DNA of 64,000 nt from Bacteroidota bacterium (GTDB lineage Bacteria; Bacteroidota; Bacteroidia; Chitinophagales; Chitinophagaceae). The stretch lies in assembly GCA_018970395.1 (NCBI GenBank), contig JAGWWM010000004.1, positions 28,401 through 92,400 on the forward strand, read 5' to 3'. The position numbers and the translations under genes were made by a program. Every line of letters begins with the position of its first letter. The stretch's first letter is position 1. Positions 1-8,340 of the stretch are shown here, in pieces. The notes beneath the pieces are model-generated. The model did no database searches. It had not been told where the DNA came from and saw only the letters and a program-made list of their open reading frames with translations.

Positions 1-1159
1 GCAGGGGTTGTATTTTTCCCGTAGAGATTTCCAGTTCAAATGCTTTATTCACTGCTTCGCTCGCCTTTTCCGTTTCGCTTTCATTGATCCCCACGCAAAT
101 GGAATGTTCGGAAGATCCTTGCGTAATGATAATGACATTGATTTTAGCAGCAGCAAGCGCTTCAAACAGGCGTGCTGAAAATCCGGGAATACCGATCATG
201 CCGCTACCTTCTAGACTAATTATCGCAAGAGCATTGATACTGGAAATACCGCGAATGATATGTTTGTTGTCGGAATGTTGACTGATGCGGGTGCCATCAT
301 CTTCCGGAGCAAAAGTATTTTTTATAAGAATTGGAATATTCAGATCGAGCGCCGGCTGAATAGTAGGCGGATAAATCACTTTAGCACCAAAATGAGAAAG
401 CTCCATCGCTTCTTGATAGGATATGGATGGGATGATGCGGGCGTTTGCTACCCAACGCGGATCGGCAGTCATCATGCCACTTACATCAGTCCATATTTCG
501 AGAACACTGGCGTGAACGGCTGCTGCCAGAATAGCGGCTGTGTAATCTGACCCTCCTCTTCCCAGTGTGGTGGTAATCCCTTTATCATCAGAAGCAATAA
601 AACCGGGTATGATAGTAGTGGTAGCGGTTTCGGATTTAAAATATGCTTTTACTTGTGCACCGGTTGCTGAAAAATTCACCTGTGCATTGCCGTATTGCTG
701 ATTGGTTCGAATGAGTTGACGCGCATCTGCCCATGCGGCTTTAATACCACTATATTGCAGTGCGGCCGTAAATATGACGGAAGAAAGCCATTCACCATAG
801 CTCATCAGCTTGTCTTTCGTTTTAAGCGAAAACTCATTAATGAGTAAAATACCGTTGCATATATCCTCGATCTCATTGCAACTTTTTTTAACCTGACTCA
901 ACAATCCGCTTTGATGTTGGATAGGTATAAGGGCTTTTACCGTTTCGAGATGACGGTTTTCAATATCGCGTAAAATTCCTTTAAATCCATCATCGCCTCC
1001 TGCTGCCAACTCGCCACTTTTGATCAACTGGTCGGTGGTGCCGCTCATGGCGCTGACGACTACAATCAACGGCTCAGTGCAGGAGGAAAGAATCGCCATT
1101 GCCTGCTTCATGGCCTGCGCAGATCCCATCGAAGTACCCCCAAATTTAAGTACCCGCAT
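1..1159 (-). CDS. thrA: Aspartate kinase, N-terminal part (probably bifunctional aspartokinase/homoserine dehydrogenase), cut by window edge
   Basis: Aspartokinase phosphorylates L-aspartate, the first step towards threonine, methionine, lysine and isoleucine. The reading frame starts at ATG 1159 and stays open to the left edge, giving 386 residues. It begins MRVLKFGGTSMGS, the amino-acid kinase KFGGTS motif, and has the family's GRGGSDYTA segment followed by an ACT-type region (INVIIITQGSSEHS). The last visible residues (LEISTGKIQPL) resemble the linker of ThrA-type bifunctional enzymes, which are about 800 residues long, so a homoserine dehydrogenase domain probably lies beyond the edge; that is inference. 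A monofunctional LysC remains possible. I looked for a threonine leader peptide upstream and found none. Confidence 0.9.
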   Translation of the reverse strand, partial: MRVLKFGGTSMGSAQAMKQAMAILSSCTEPLIVVVSAMSGTTDQLIKSGELAAGGDDGFKGILRDIENRHLETVKALIPIQHQSGLLSQVKKSCNEIEDICNGILLINEFSLKTKDKLMSYGEWLSSVIFTAALQYSGIKAAWADARQLIRTNQQYGNAQVNFSATGAQVKAYFKSETATTTIIPGFIASDDKGITTTLGRGGSDYTAAILAAAVHASVLEIWTDVSGMMTADPRWVANARIIPSISYQEAMELSHFGAKVIYPPTIQPALDLNIPILIKNTFAPEDDGTRISQHSDNKHIIRGISSINALAIISLEGSGMIGIPGFSARLFEALAAAKINVIIITQGSSEHSICVGINESETEKASEAVNKAFELEISTGKIQPL

Positions 1160-1252
1160 GTGTTATTTTTTTGCTTCCTATGCAAGGTAAAAGTCTTACG
1201 GAACACAACAATTGTTAGTCGGTAAAAAACATTTAGTGAGTCGCAAAAAAAA

Positions 1253-1271
1253 TCCCCCTCTTGGAGGGGGA
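1253..1271 (-). terminator. Rho-independent terminator of the T9SS protein gene
   Basis: The hairpin TCCCCCTC/GAGGGGGA has an 8-bp stem and a 3-nt loop. Read on the minus strand it is followed by eight T residues, and it lies just past the stop codon of the T9SS protein gene. The same sequence belongs to a dispersed repeat (see the repeat entry at 5512). Confidence 0.7.
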
Positions 1272-1284
1272 CTAAGGGGGAGGG
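1253..1284. repeat. CCCCCT hairpin repeat, copy 1
   Basis: On the minus strand this reads as two C-runs followed by a G-run: CCCTCCCCCTTAG, then TCCCCCTCC, AAGA, GGGGGA. A second copy with the same order of elements lies after the cystathionine-synthase-like gene. Here the element doubles as a terminator. From memory, G/C-run hairpins of this type are common between genes in Bacteroidota, but I cannot search for copy number. Confidence 0.65.
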
Positions 1285-1289
1285 AAATC

Positions 1290-2474
1290 TTAATTCCCTT
1301 GCAATATCAGCTTATCCGTATAAATTGATTTGGAAGCAGGATCTGTTAATTTCAACAAATACGTTCCTCTGGCGATTTTAGCGGGAATATTTAGCTGGAA
1401 TGTCTGGGCTCCGTTATTCAGATTTACATTTTGCTGATGCACCAGCTTGCCCGACAAATCCATTAATTGCACCTGATGATTGCCACTAACCGCTTTTGTC
1501 ATACTGATCTGTACCCGGTTTCCAACTACAGGGTTCGGATAAAGCTGAATTAGTGCATTGGAAGCTGCAATGTTATTAGTTGGGTTAGACTTCGCTTTTC
1601 TGGCCAGTAAATGTCCGCTTGCAAGATCGGAAAGATTTAACTTGGGAACATGATTAACAAAATAAGGTCGGGCTTCCCAGTTTTTGGGATCAACCACATA
1701 ACTGTTTTGATCGCCATTGCTGCAACTTAAAATCAACTCTCCGCTTGCAAGAGCAGCAGCGCCATTAGAGGTGAAGGAGGCAGGCAATCCCTTAATTGCA
1801 CCCAAATAATGAGTGATTTTATTAGCGGGATTGAATTGATAAATATGATTTCTCATGGTAATCAGGTAAAGATTATCATCATCTCCCATTACCATATCCC
1901 CACCGAAAGAAGCACAGGAACTATGAACAGAATTTTGTCCATTGCTGCGTGCATCTACCAGTTGACCGAGGTCTTTTATGCTTGGTGTATTCCCGGTAGT
2001 AAATTCAATCAAATGCATTGCATCGTTGGTAAGTGCGTATCCAACCCCTTTATTGCCAATGGCCATACGGGTGATCTGATGTTCAACTTTATTAAAATCC
2101 AGTTGATCCAGGACGGGTGAAGTAATGGAAAAGAATTTAGAAACGCCGTTTTCTTCCAAATTTGTCCAACGTAATTCTTTTTGAAACATTGGAATAAAAA
2201 AGAGTTTTTGTGAAGCAGCCGCATATCCTGCAGCAGCAACCATTTCTCCTGAATAGTTTCTTCCGCTGTTGCGTTGTGTAAAGCCATTCATCAGCGGGAC
2301 CGACTGTTGATGATCATAAACCAATTTTACAGAAGCATCATCCGGTGCAGAAAAAGACTGGATACTTTTCCATTGTTGAGGGGCATCTGTGGCTCCGAAT
2401 CCATAAATAGCAGCCCTTTGTGCAAAAGCGGCAGTCGTTGTTACCATTAGAAAAGGCAGGATAAAACGTTTCAT
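1290..2474 (-). CDS. Secreted protein with T9SS type A C-terminal sorting domain
   Basis: This is a 394-residue protein of unknown activity. It has an N-terminal signal peptide (MKRFILPFLMVTTTAAFAQ) and, from about residue 310, a typical T9SS sorting domain: LIQLYPNPVVGNRVQI, then VQLMDLSGKLV, then RGTYLLKL and a short basic end. T9SS cargo crosses the outer membrane and is released or anchored at the surface. The middle contains repeated short beta-like segments (for example GDDDNLYLITMRNHIYQFNP) that suggest a propeller-like fold, but I do not recognise a catalytic family. It is transcribed after the kinase gene upstream with a 66-nt gap and ends in a clear terminator. Confidence 0.85.
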   Translation of the reverse strand: MKRFILPFLMVTTTAAFAQRAAIYGFGATDAPQQWKSIQSFSAPDDASVKLVYDHQQSVPLMNGFTQRNSGRNYSGEMVAAAGYAAASQKLFFIPMFQKELRWTNLEENGVSKFFSITSPVLDQLDFNKVEHQITRMAIGNKGVGYALTNDAMHLIEFTTGNTPSIKDLGQLVDARSNGQNSVHSSCASFGGDMVMGDDDNLYLITMRNHIYQFNPANKITHYLGAIKGLPASFTSNGAAALASGELILSCSNGDQNSYVVDPKNWEARPYFVNHVPKLNLSDLASGHLLARKAKSNPTNNIAASNALIQLYPNPVVGNRVQISMTKAVSGNHQVQLMDLSGKLVHQQNVNLNNGAQTFQLNIPAKIARGTYLLKLTDPASKSIYTDKLILQGN

Positions 2475-2540
2475 AATTAAGGTGGTTTTAATTCAGAATA
2501 AAATTAAATACTTTCTCGTAAAAATAAAAACAGATTTTCA

Positions 2541-3422
2541 TCAGATATTAAAAGAATTTCGATAGAACCGGATCAATCCATCCATCGGTTCTTTGAGGAT
2601 GTGTCCGCAGGTAAATCCGTATTGTTTACATAAAGCCTGAATTGTATCCTTAAATGCATCTGCGATACTGCCTGTAAAATGAATGGGTAGTTTTCTGCTT
2701 TGAGGATATTGGGTGAGATGGGTGAAAAAGAAATCATTGAGTCCATCTTCAATCATATTTTCAATCATGTAATGCCCTCGGTTTTCTGCCAGAAACTTTG
2801 CAAAACCAGCCAGATACCTGTTTGCCAGGGGTTGTCGGTAAACCCGATTTAAAATTTCATCTTTATCTGTTTCGAATTGTCTGTCAAAACGCTGCATTAA
2901 TTCCTGGTCGAAAGTTTGATAAAGGTAATGCTGTAGGACTATTTTCCCCAGATAGGCTCCGCTGCCCTCATCTCCCAGCACATAGCCCAGGCCCGGACTA
3001 TTTCGCTTAATCTTTTTACCGTCATAATAACAGGAATTGGAACCCGTGCCTAGGATGCATGCAATCCCGGGCTCTTGTCCGCATAAGGCATGTGCCGCGC
3101 CCATCAGATCGTGATAGATGGAAATATCGGGACAATGAGATTGAAAAACAAGTTGCAGTGCTTTTTTTACTTTATTGGAATTGACTTTATTGGAACAACC
3201 CGTGCCATAAAAGACAATACGGTCAATTTTATTTTTTTTGAGGGCAGGAACCAGAGCAGATTGCAGTAGCGAGACGATCTCCTGTTCTTCCATGAAATAA
3301 GGACTAATCCCCTCAGTATAAATGATTTTTTTTTGGCTGCCGGATAACAGGCACCAAGTTGTTTTGGTGGAACCGCTGTCTGCGAGCAGCAGTTGTTGGG
3401 ATTTGTTTTTAGTTGCTCTCAT
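2541..3422 (-). CDS. N-acetylglucosamine kinase-like protein (BadF/BadG/BcrA/BcrD ATPase family)
   Basis: This 293-residue protein belongs to the actin-fold sugar-kinase superfamily. The N-terminal phosphate-1 loop reads LLADSGSTKTTWCLL and the phosphate-2 region CILGTGSNSCYYDG, followed by GYVLGDEGSGAYLG, which is typical of GlcNAc kinases of the BadF/BadG group. The adenosine-type motif near the C-terminus (IHFTGSIADAF) is also present. Likely substrates are N-acetylglucosamine from peptidoglycan recycling or chitin, but the sequence does not fix this. It is divergent from the S41 homologue across a 174-nt gap in which I see no further gene. Confidence 0.82.
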   Translation of the reverse strand: MRATKNKSQQLLLADSGSTKTTWCLLSGSQKKIIYTEGISPYFMEEQEIVSLLQSALVPALKKNKIDRIVFYGTGCSNKVNSNKVKKALQLVFQSHCPDISIYHDLMGAAHALCGQEPGIACILGTGSNSCYYDGKKIKRNSPGLGYVLGDEGSGAYLGKIVLQHYLYQTFDQELMQRFDRQFETDKDEILNRVYRQPLANRYLAGFAKFLAENRGHYMIENMIEDGLNDFFFTHLTQYPQSRKLPIHFTGSIADAFKDTIQALCKQYGFTCGHILKEPMDGLIRFYRNSFNI

Positions 3423-3570
3423 TGTTGAGGTGTAATTTAATAAGTTTTTTTAATGCGTTTTTCTTTCAAAATGATTGTTTTTCTTGATGTAGGTTAATTA
3501 TACCGATCTAAATATATACCATTTTGCATAATAACAATCATTCTTACGCTCCAATTCCCCATTAATTCAT

Positions 3571-3578
3571 GAACTTTG
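3571..3578 (+). promoter_or_regulatory. Possible -7 box of the S41 homologue
   Basis: GAACTTTG matches the Bacteroidota -7 consensus TAnnTTTG at all but one fixed position and lies about 18 nt before ATG 3597. No convincing TTTG -33 element is seen at the right distance, so this is a weak call. Confidence 0.35.
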
Positions 3579-3596
3579 CCGGCATTAATACGAAAT

Positions 3597-4481
3597 ATGA
3601 ACGCAAATAAAAAACAAACCTGGCTTCCTGTCATCTTTACACTAATCTTAATTTTAGGAATGGTTTTTGGCTATAAACTCCGGGATGATATGGGTGACTT
3701 CACTCCGGGTTTTCTGAAATCTTCCTCCAAAGATCTTTATGAAGATGCGATCGGATTGATTGAAAAAAAATATGTGGACACCATTCAAAAAGATTCGCTG
3801 GAAACAGTTGCAATAAAAAGTTTTTTACAATCACTCGATCCTTATTCCGACTATACTCCTTTGATCGCTAATCAAACTGCACCGGCTAAGATTGCTACCG
3901 ATGGCATTGATAGTGCGGTTCTCCTCAAACCCACCATTGGTTATATTCGTATCAGTGAGTTCACAGAAAAAACCTACGAGTCCTTCATGAAAAAAATGGA
4001 GATGTTGAATCAATCCGGGATGCAACAACTCATTCTTGATTTAAGCAATAATAAAGGAGGAATCATCGAGGAGGCGGTGGAAATAGCAGATGAATTTATT
4101 GAAAGCAATAAAATCATCGCTACCGTTAAAGGCAAAGCTCTACCAGATAAAAGCTTTATCACTAAAAGACCCGGACAATTTGAAAAAGGGAAAGTGGCGG
4201 TAATCATCAATGAACATACAGCCTCCGCAGCAGAATTGCTAGCTGCTGCTTTGCAGGACTATAAACGAGCGACCATTATTGGTAAAAATTCAGGAGGTAA
4301 CGCCTTCATTCAGGAATCGTTTACTTTAAAAAACGGAAGCATCATACAACTTTCAGTAGCCCGTTTTTACACTTCGCAAGGACGATGTTTGCAACCATCT
4401 GATACCGGCAGACTAAAACCCGAAATTATAGCATCAGATGTGGATGCCATTCAACAAAGTCTGGAATGGTTGAAGCGCTAA
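3597..4481 (+). CDS. S41 (C-terminal processing protease) family protein, PDZ-less, catalytic Lys position is Asn
   Basis: The 294-residue protein has an N-terminal membrane anchor or signal (about residues 9-25), the helical region before the core (DAIGLIEKKYVDTI, then LDPYSDYTP) and the S41 core (IGYIRISEF, LILDLSNNKGGIIEEA, IINEHTASAAELLAAALQDY). Family members usually run 400-700 residues with a PDZ domain between the DPYS segment and the core; only about 20 residues separate them here. The catalytic Ser aligns with Ser210. The catalytic Lys, 25 residues downstream in E. coli Prc, falls on Asn235 because FGKG is replaced by GGNA. It may be inactive or use another base. ATG 3597 is preferred over an upstream TTG. 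Confidence 0.8.
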   Translation: MNANKKQTWLPVIFTLILILGMVFGYKLRDDMGDFTPGFLKSSSKDLYEDAIGLIEKKYVDTIQKDSLETVAIKSFLQSLDPYSDYTPLIANQTAPAKIATDGIDSAVLLKPTIGYIRISEFTEKTYESFMKKMEMLNQSGMQQLILDLSNNKGGIIEEAVEIADEFIESNKIIATVKGKALPDKSFITKRPGQFEKGKVAVIINEHTASAAELLAAALQDYKRATIIGKNSGGNAFIQESFTLKNGSIIQLSVARFYTSQGRCLQPSDTGRLKPEIIASDVDAIQQSLEWLKR

Positions 4482-4500
4482 CTTGCACTTAAATTTAGTT

Positions 4501-4508
4501 TACCTTTG
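4501..4508 (+). promoter_or_regulatory. Bacteroidota -7 promoter box before the CBS-type gene
   Basis: TACCTTTG is a perfect match to TAnnTTTG and lies 18 nt before the ATG. The -33 region has no clear TTTG, so only the -7 box is claimed. Confidence 0.5.
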
Positions 4509-4526
4509 CGTTTAGAATTAAACTGA

Positions 4527-5507
4527 ATGGATATTAAAAACAACATACTTGAAACCATTGGACACACCCCAATTATCCGTCTCAATAAAGTAACAGCTCA
4601 CCTACCCTGTGTGGTGACTGCCAAAGTGGATTATTTCAACCCGGGTCATAGTATTAAAGACCGCATGGCATTGAAAATGGTAGAGGTTGCTGAAAAAGAA
4701 GGCAAGCTCAAACCAGGTGGAACCATCATTGAATGTACCAGTGGCAATACGGGTATGGGACTGGCTCTTGCCGCTATAGTCAAAGGATACAAATGCATTT
4801 TTGCTACAACCGACAAACAAAGCAAGGAAAAAATTGACATCCTCCGTGCGGTGGGTGCCGAAGTAATTGTTTGCCCAACTAATGTAGAACCCGAGGATCC
4901 GAGAAGTTATTATTCCGTTGCCAAACAACTGGCCAAAGAAATTTCTAATTCCTATCACTTCAATCAATACGATAACCTGGCGAATCGGTTGGCACATTAT
5001 GAAACCACCGGTCCGGAAATTTGGAATCAAACAGAGGGAAAAATAACCCATCTCGTTTGTACGGCAGGCACAGGAGGAACTGTTACCGGAACGGCTCAAT
5101 TTCTGAAAGAAAAAAATCCCAATGTTCAAATCTGGGCCATTGATGTGTATGGCTCATTACTCACGAAATATTTCAGAACGGGAGAAATCGATATGAATGA
5201 AGTACACCCTTACGTAAGTGAAGGGTTTGGTGAAGATTTTGTTCCCGGCAACTACGACATGAGTGTAATCGATCATTTCGAACAGGTTACGGATAAAGAC
5301 GGTGCTATCATGGCAAGAAGACTCGCCAAAGAAGAAGGATTATTCTGCGGCTATAGCGCCGGCAGCTGTGTACAAGGCTTGCTACAATTAGCAGATCGTC
5401 TCAAACCGGAAGACCTGGTGGTTTGTATTCTTCACGATCATGGGAGTCGTTATGTGGGGAAAGTGTATAATGATGAGTGGATGAAGGCAAAAGGGTTTTT
5501 GGAATAA
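4527..5507 (+). CDS. PLP-dependent cystathionine beta-synthase / cysteine synthase family protein (catalytic core only)
   Basis: This 326-residue fold-type II PLP enzyme carries FNPGHSIKDRMALKM with the Schiff-base lysine at Lys44, the TSGNTGMGLALAA loop and the phosphate-binding GTGGTVTG loop. The C-terminal half (IDVYGSLL, GFGEDFVP, DHGSRYVGKVYNDEWM, KGFLE) follows cystathionine beta-synthase (serine + homocysteine to cystathionine) more closely than CysK. It lacks both the N-terminal haem region and the C-terminal CBS pair of animal enzymes, which is common in bacteria. O-acetylserine sulfhydrylase or cysteate-synthase-like activity cannot be excluded, since a ComA-like sulfonate gene lies 11 kb away. 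It is a single-gene unit followed by a hairpin repeat. Confidence 0.82.
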   Translation: MDIKNNILETIGHTPIIRLNKVTAHLPCVVTAKVDYFNPGHSIKDRMALKMVEVAEKEGKLKPGGTIIECTSGNTGMGLALAAIVKGYKCIFATTDKQSKEKIDILRAVGAEVIVCPTNVEPEDPRSYYSVAKQLAKEISNSYHFNQYDNLANRLAHYETTGPEIWNQTEGKITHLVCTAGTGGTVTGTAQFLKEKNPNVQIWAIDVYGSLLTKYFRTGEIDMNEVHPYVSEGFGEDFVPGNYDMSVIDHFEQVTDKDGAIMARRLAKEEGLFCGYSAGSCVQGLLQLADRLKPEDLVVCILHDHGSRYVGKVYNDEWMKAKGFLE

Positions 5508-5511
5508 TTTC

Positions 5512-5541
5512 CTCCCCCTGAATCCCCCTCCAAAGGGGGGA
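5512..5541. repeat. CCCCCT hairpin repeat, copy 2
   Basis: This is CCTCCCCCTGAA, then TCCCCCTCC, AA, AGGGGGGA, the same order of elements as the copy at 1253-1284. It sits between convergent genes, but no T-run follows on the plus strand, so terminator function is uncertain here. Confidence 0.65.
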
Positions 5542-5562
5542 TAAATCCTAACTGTATTCATC

Positions 5563-5586
5563 GACAACTTGACAACCGGACAACAC
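5563..5586. repeat. Octad repeat GACAACnn x3
   Basis: GACAAC occurs at 5563, 5571 and 5579 with a strict 8-bp period. It lies in the gap between the convergent CBS-type and permease genes. It may be related to the 7-bp-phased tracts elsewhere in the window, whose reverse-strand consensus also contains CAAC. Confidence 0.55.
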
Positions 5587-5599
5587 TTTTTTATCCACC

Positions 5600-7348
5600 T
5601 TATTTTCTGTTGAGTTTACTGTGTTTTCTCCCATATAGAAAATACACGAACAGTCCCAACAATAACCATCCCAAAAACCAGGCCCAGTTCGTCTTGGTCA
5701 TACCTGTTAGCAAATAAAGACAGGTGCTTATGCCCAGCAGAGGTATTAAACTAAATCGCTTTACAAAAGTAACCACACTCAACAGTACCATTACCAACCA
5801 AAAGATCAATAGCGATATTGGAGCGGTTGCTAAATCCATCAAACTGAGTTTGCCCGCAACAAAATCAGAGTTTTTAGAAAAATCAAAATCAGTCAGATTA
5901 CTCCAGTAAGCCGGATTTTGACGTGTTACCAAAACAATACTCAACAACACCAGTACAGGGAAAATGAATTTTGAATTGATATAGGGTAAATGAAAACGAC
6001 CGGGTTCTTTTTTTCTCGCAGGAATCAACAATACGCCTCCGCATACTAATACAAAAGCAAATAAGGTTCCAATACTGGTAAAATCTAGCACAAAAGTTTT
6101 GTCCGTAAACAAAATCGGGAGACCCACCACTAATCCTGTTAGTATGGTTGAAAAAGAAGGCGTTTTGTATTTCGGATGAATTCGATGAAAAACCTTAGGC
6201 AACAACCCATCCCTGCTCATGCTCATCCAGATTCTGGGTTGCCCCATTTGAAATACCAGCAACACACTGGTCATGGCAATAACTGCCGCTACTGCCACCA
6301 CCAATTGCATCCAGCCTATGTTCAAATGTTCTTTCTCAAAAATGAAAGCCAATGGATCGCCTACTCCTTCAAATTGCTGATAAGGTACCGCACCCGAAAG
6401 CACGAGGGTTAACAGAATATATACCACCGTACAAATAACCAGCGAGTAAATCATTCCCTTAGGAAGATCTCTTTGCGGATTTTTACTTTCTTCTGCCAGC
6501 ACACTCACGGCATCAAAACCGATATATGCAAAAAACACGCCACTCACAGCTGCCATCACACCGCTAAATCCATTGGGCATAAAATGAGCTTCTCCATTCG
6601 AGTTTAAAGGCATCCAGTTATGGGTTAACCCTTTTGAAAGCACCAGATAACCTCCGGCAATAATTACAAGGGCTATCACTGCCATCTTCAGCCAAACCAT
6701 CAGATTGCTAAAATTCCGACTCTCCTGGATACCCTTATACACTAGAAAAGTAATGATGAAGTTGATAAGCAAAGCAGGTAAATCAACAATGCATTTAACC
6801 CCTCCAACAACAGGAGCATCCGTCCATGCTGCAATCGTTTCGGCATGGGTGGTTTGATTCAAAAATCCATTTTGAGCTTCCTTATAACTGGTAGAAAGCC
6901 AGGCCGGAAAATGAATATCCAATTGATGTAGTAAAGAAGTAAAATAATCACTCCAGCTGAAGGAAACATAAATATTCCCCACTGAATATTCCATCACCAA
7001 TGCCCAGCCAATGATCCAGGCAAACAATTCTCCAAAACTTGCATAGGCATAAGTATAAGCACTTCCGGCAACCGGTATGCGACTGGCAAATTCTGAATAA
7101 CAAAAAGCGGTAAATCCACAAGCAATGGCAGTGATGATAAACAAAAATACTACTCCCGGCCCTCCATTGAAAATAGCACTGCCCAGACTACTGAAACTTC
7201 CCGCACCTAAGATGGCTGCTATCCCAAAAAAAGTAAGGTCTTTGGCATTGAGTATCCGCTTTAATCCACCGCCTCCATGCCCCTCTCCTCCCTCTGTATG
7301 TTCAGCTAAAATAGATTCAGTTGATTTCGTACGAAATAATTGCTTCAT
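5600..7348 (-). CDS. APC-superfamily amino acid permease
   Basis: This is a 582-residue inner-membrane protein with 12-14 hydrophobic segments. After a hydrophilic N-terminus with a GGEGHGGGG stretch comes the APC start LTFFGIAAILGAGSFSSLGSAI, where GAGSF corresponds to the unwound substrate-binding helix 1. Helix 6 has VFFAYIGFDAVSVLAEESKNPQRDLPKG, a strong signature of cationic amino-acid transporter/YfnA-like permeases. The C-terminal part carries two additional helices, as in CAT-type members. Substrate is unknown. It is the last gene of a seven-gene operon, 20 nt after the polyprenyl synthase. Confidence 0.88.
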   Translation of the reverse strand: MKQLFRTKSTESILAEHTEGGEGHGGGGLKRILNAKDLTFFGIAAILGAGSFSSLGSAIFNGGPGVVFLFIITAIACGFTAFCYSEFASRIPVAGSAYTYAYASFGELFAWIIGWALVMEYSVGNIYVSFSWSDYFTSLLHQLDIHFPAWLSTSYKEAQNGFLNQTTHAETIAAWTDAPVVGGVKCIVDLPALLINFIITFLVYKGIQESRNFSNLMVWLKMAVIALVIIAGGYLVLSKGLTHNWMPLNSNGEAHFMPNGFSGVMAAVSGVFFAYIGFDAVSVLAEESKNPQRDLPKGMIYSLVICTVVYILLTLVLSGAVPYQQFEGVGDPLAFIFEKEHLNIGWMQLVVAVAAVIAMTSVLLVFQMGQPRIWMSMSRDGLLPKVFHRIHPKYKTPSFSTILTGLVVGLPILFTDKTFVLDFTSIGTLFAFVLVCGGVLLIPARKKEPGRFHLPYINSKFIFPVLVLLSIVLVTRQNPAYWSNLTDFDFSKNSDFVAGKLSLMDLATAPISLLIFWLVMVLLSVVTFVKRFSLIPLLGISTCLYLLTGMTKTNWAWFLGWLLLGLFVYFLYGRKHSKLNRK

Positions 7349-7368
7349 GCGTTGGTTTCGTATTTTGA

Positions 7369-8340
7369 TTAGTAGGAACGTTGCACTAAGAAAGATGCCA
7401 GCTCCCGCAGCGGCTCTTTTCTTTTATTCATGACCGCAATGCGTTCAAGATGATCGTATGCCTTTTCAAGATATTCATTTTTGAGCGACATGGCCCATTC
7501 GTCTATTCCTGTTTTCTTAAATAACTTCAAGACTTCCGACACTTTATCTGCTCCCGAATAATTTTGCAACTCCAATAAGCGATTTCTGTCAGCCTCACCT
7601 GCAGTCTCCATCGCGTGAATCATTAAAAAAGTTTTTTTATTGGCAATGATATCACCTCCTACCTGTTTGCCGAATTTTGCGGGATCTCCAAATGCATCCA
7701 GATAATCATCCTGTACCTGAAAAGCGATTCCCAGATACTTGCCGAATTCATACAAATGATGCGCATTCCCCTCTCCTGCTCCGCCTATCAGCGCTCCCAT
7801 CTTTAAGGATGCAGCGATCAGCACTGAAGTTTTTAGCGTAATCATTTCAAGATATTCAGACAACAACACACTGTCGCGTTTTTCAAAATCCATATCCAAC
7901 TGTTGTCCTTCGGATACCTCCAGTGCCGTTTTATTGAACACTGTAAGAATGGAAGGCAATAAGACGGGATCCACTTTGCGCAGGTATTCATAAGCCATAA
8001 TCATCACTACATCTCCTGCAAGCAAAGCAGTATTCGTTCCATATTTGGTATGAACCGTTTCCATCCCTCTTCGTAGCGGTGCCTGATCCATAATATCATC
8101 ATGAATCAACGTGAAATTGTGAAAGAGTTCCACCGCCGTAGCAACCTCCCAGGCTGCATCTTTGATGTGATCGAATAATTCATTGCCCATCAGACACATC
8201 ACGGGACGAACTCTTTTGCCGCCTATACCCAAAATGTATTGAGAAGGGTCATATAAAGTAGCGGGCTGTTCCGGGAAGTGGCGGACTTTAAACCGCATTT
8301 CAAAAGATGTAATGAGTTGTTCAAAAGAATGCATCGTCAT
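7369..8340 (-). CDS. Polyprenyl (all-trans isoprenyl) diphosphate synthase
   Basis: This 323-residue enzyme condenses isopentenyl diphosphate with allylic diphosphates. Both aspartate-rich Mg2+ motifs are visible: DDIMD at residues 81-85 (followed by RRG) and DDYLD at 211-215. GGKRVRP near residue 40 binds IPP. Product length (geranyl, farnesyl, geranylgeranyl or longer for menaquinone) is not determined by what I can read. The start ATG overlaps the rnr stop codon by one base (TAATG), so translation is probably coupled. Confidence 0.88.
   Translation of the reverse strand: MTMHSFEQLITSFEMRFKVRHFPEQPATLYDPSQYILGIGGKRVRPVMCLMGNELFDHIKDAAWEVATAVELFHNFTLIHDDIMDQAPLRRGMETVHTKYGTNTALLAGDVVMIMAYEYLRKVDPVLLPSILTVFNKTALEVSEGQQLDMDFEKRDSVLLSEYLEMITLKTSVLIAASLKMGALIGGAGEGNAHHLYEFGKYLGIAFQVQDDYLDAFGDPAKFGKQVGGDIIANKKTFLMIHAMETAGEADRNRLLELQNYSGADKVSEVLKLFKKTGIDEWAMSLKNEYLEKAYDHLERIAVMNKRKEPLRELASFLVQRSY

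Noticed and set aside
1215..1232. Five-codon frame (MFFTD) upstream of the aspartokinase, considered as a threonine leader peptide
   Set aside because: Only one Thr codon, and no terminator hairpin lies between it and the gene.
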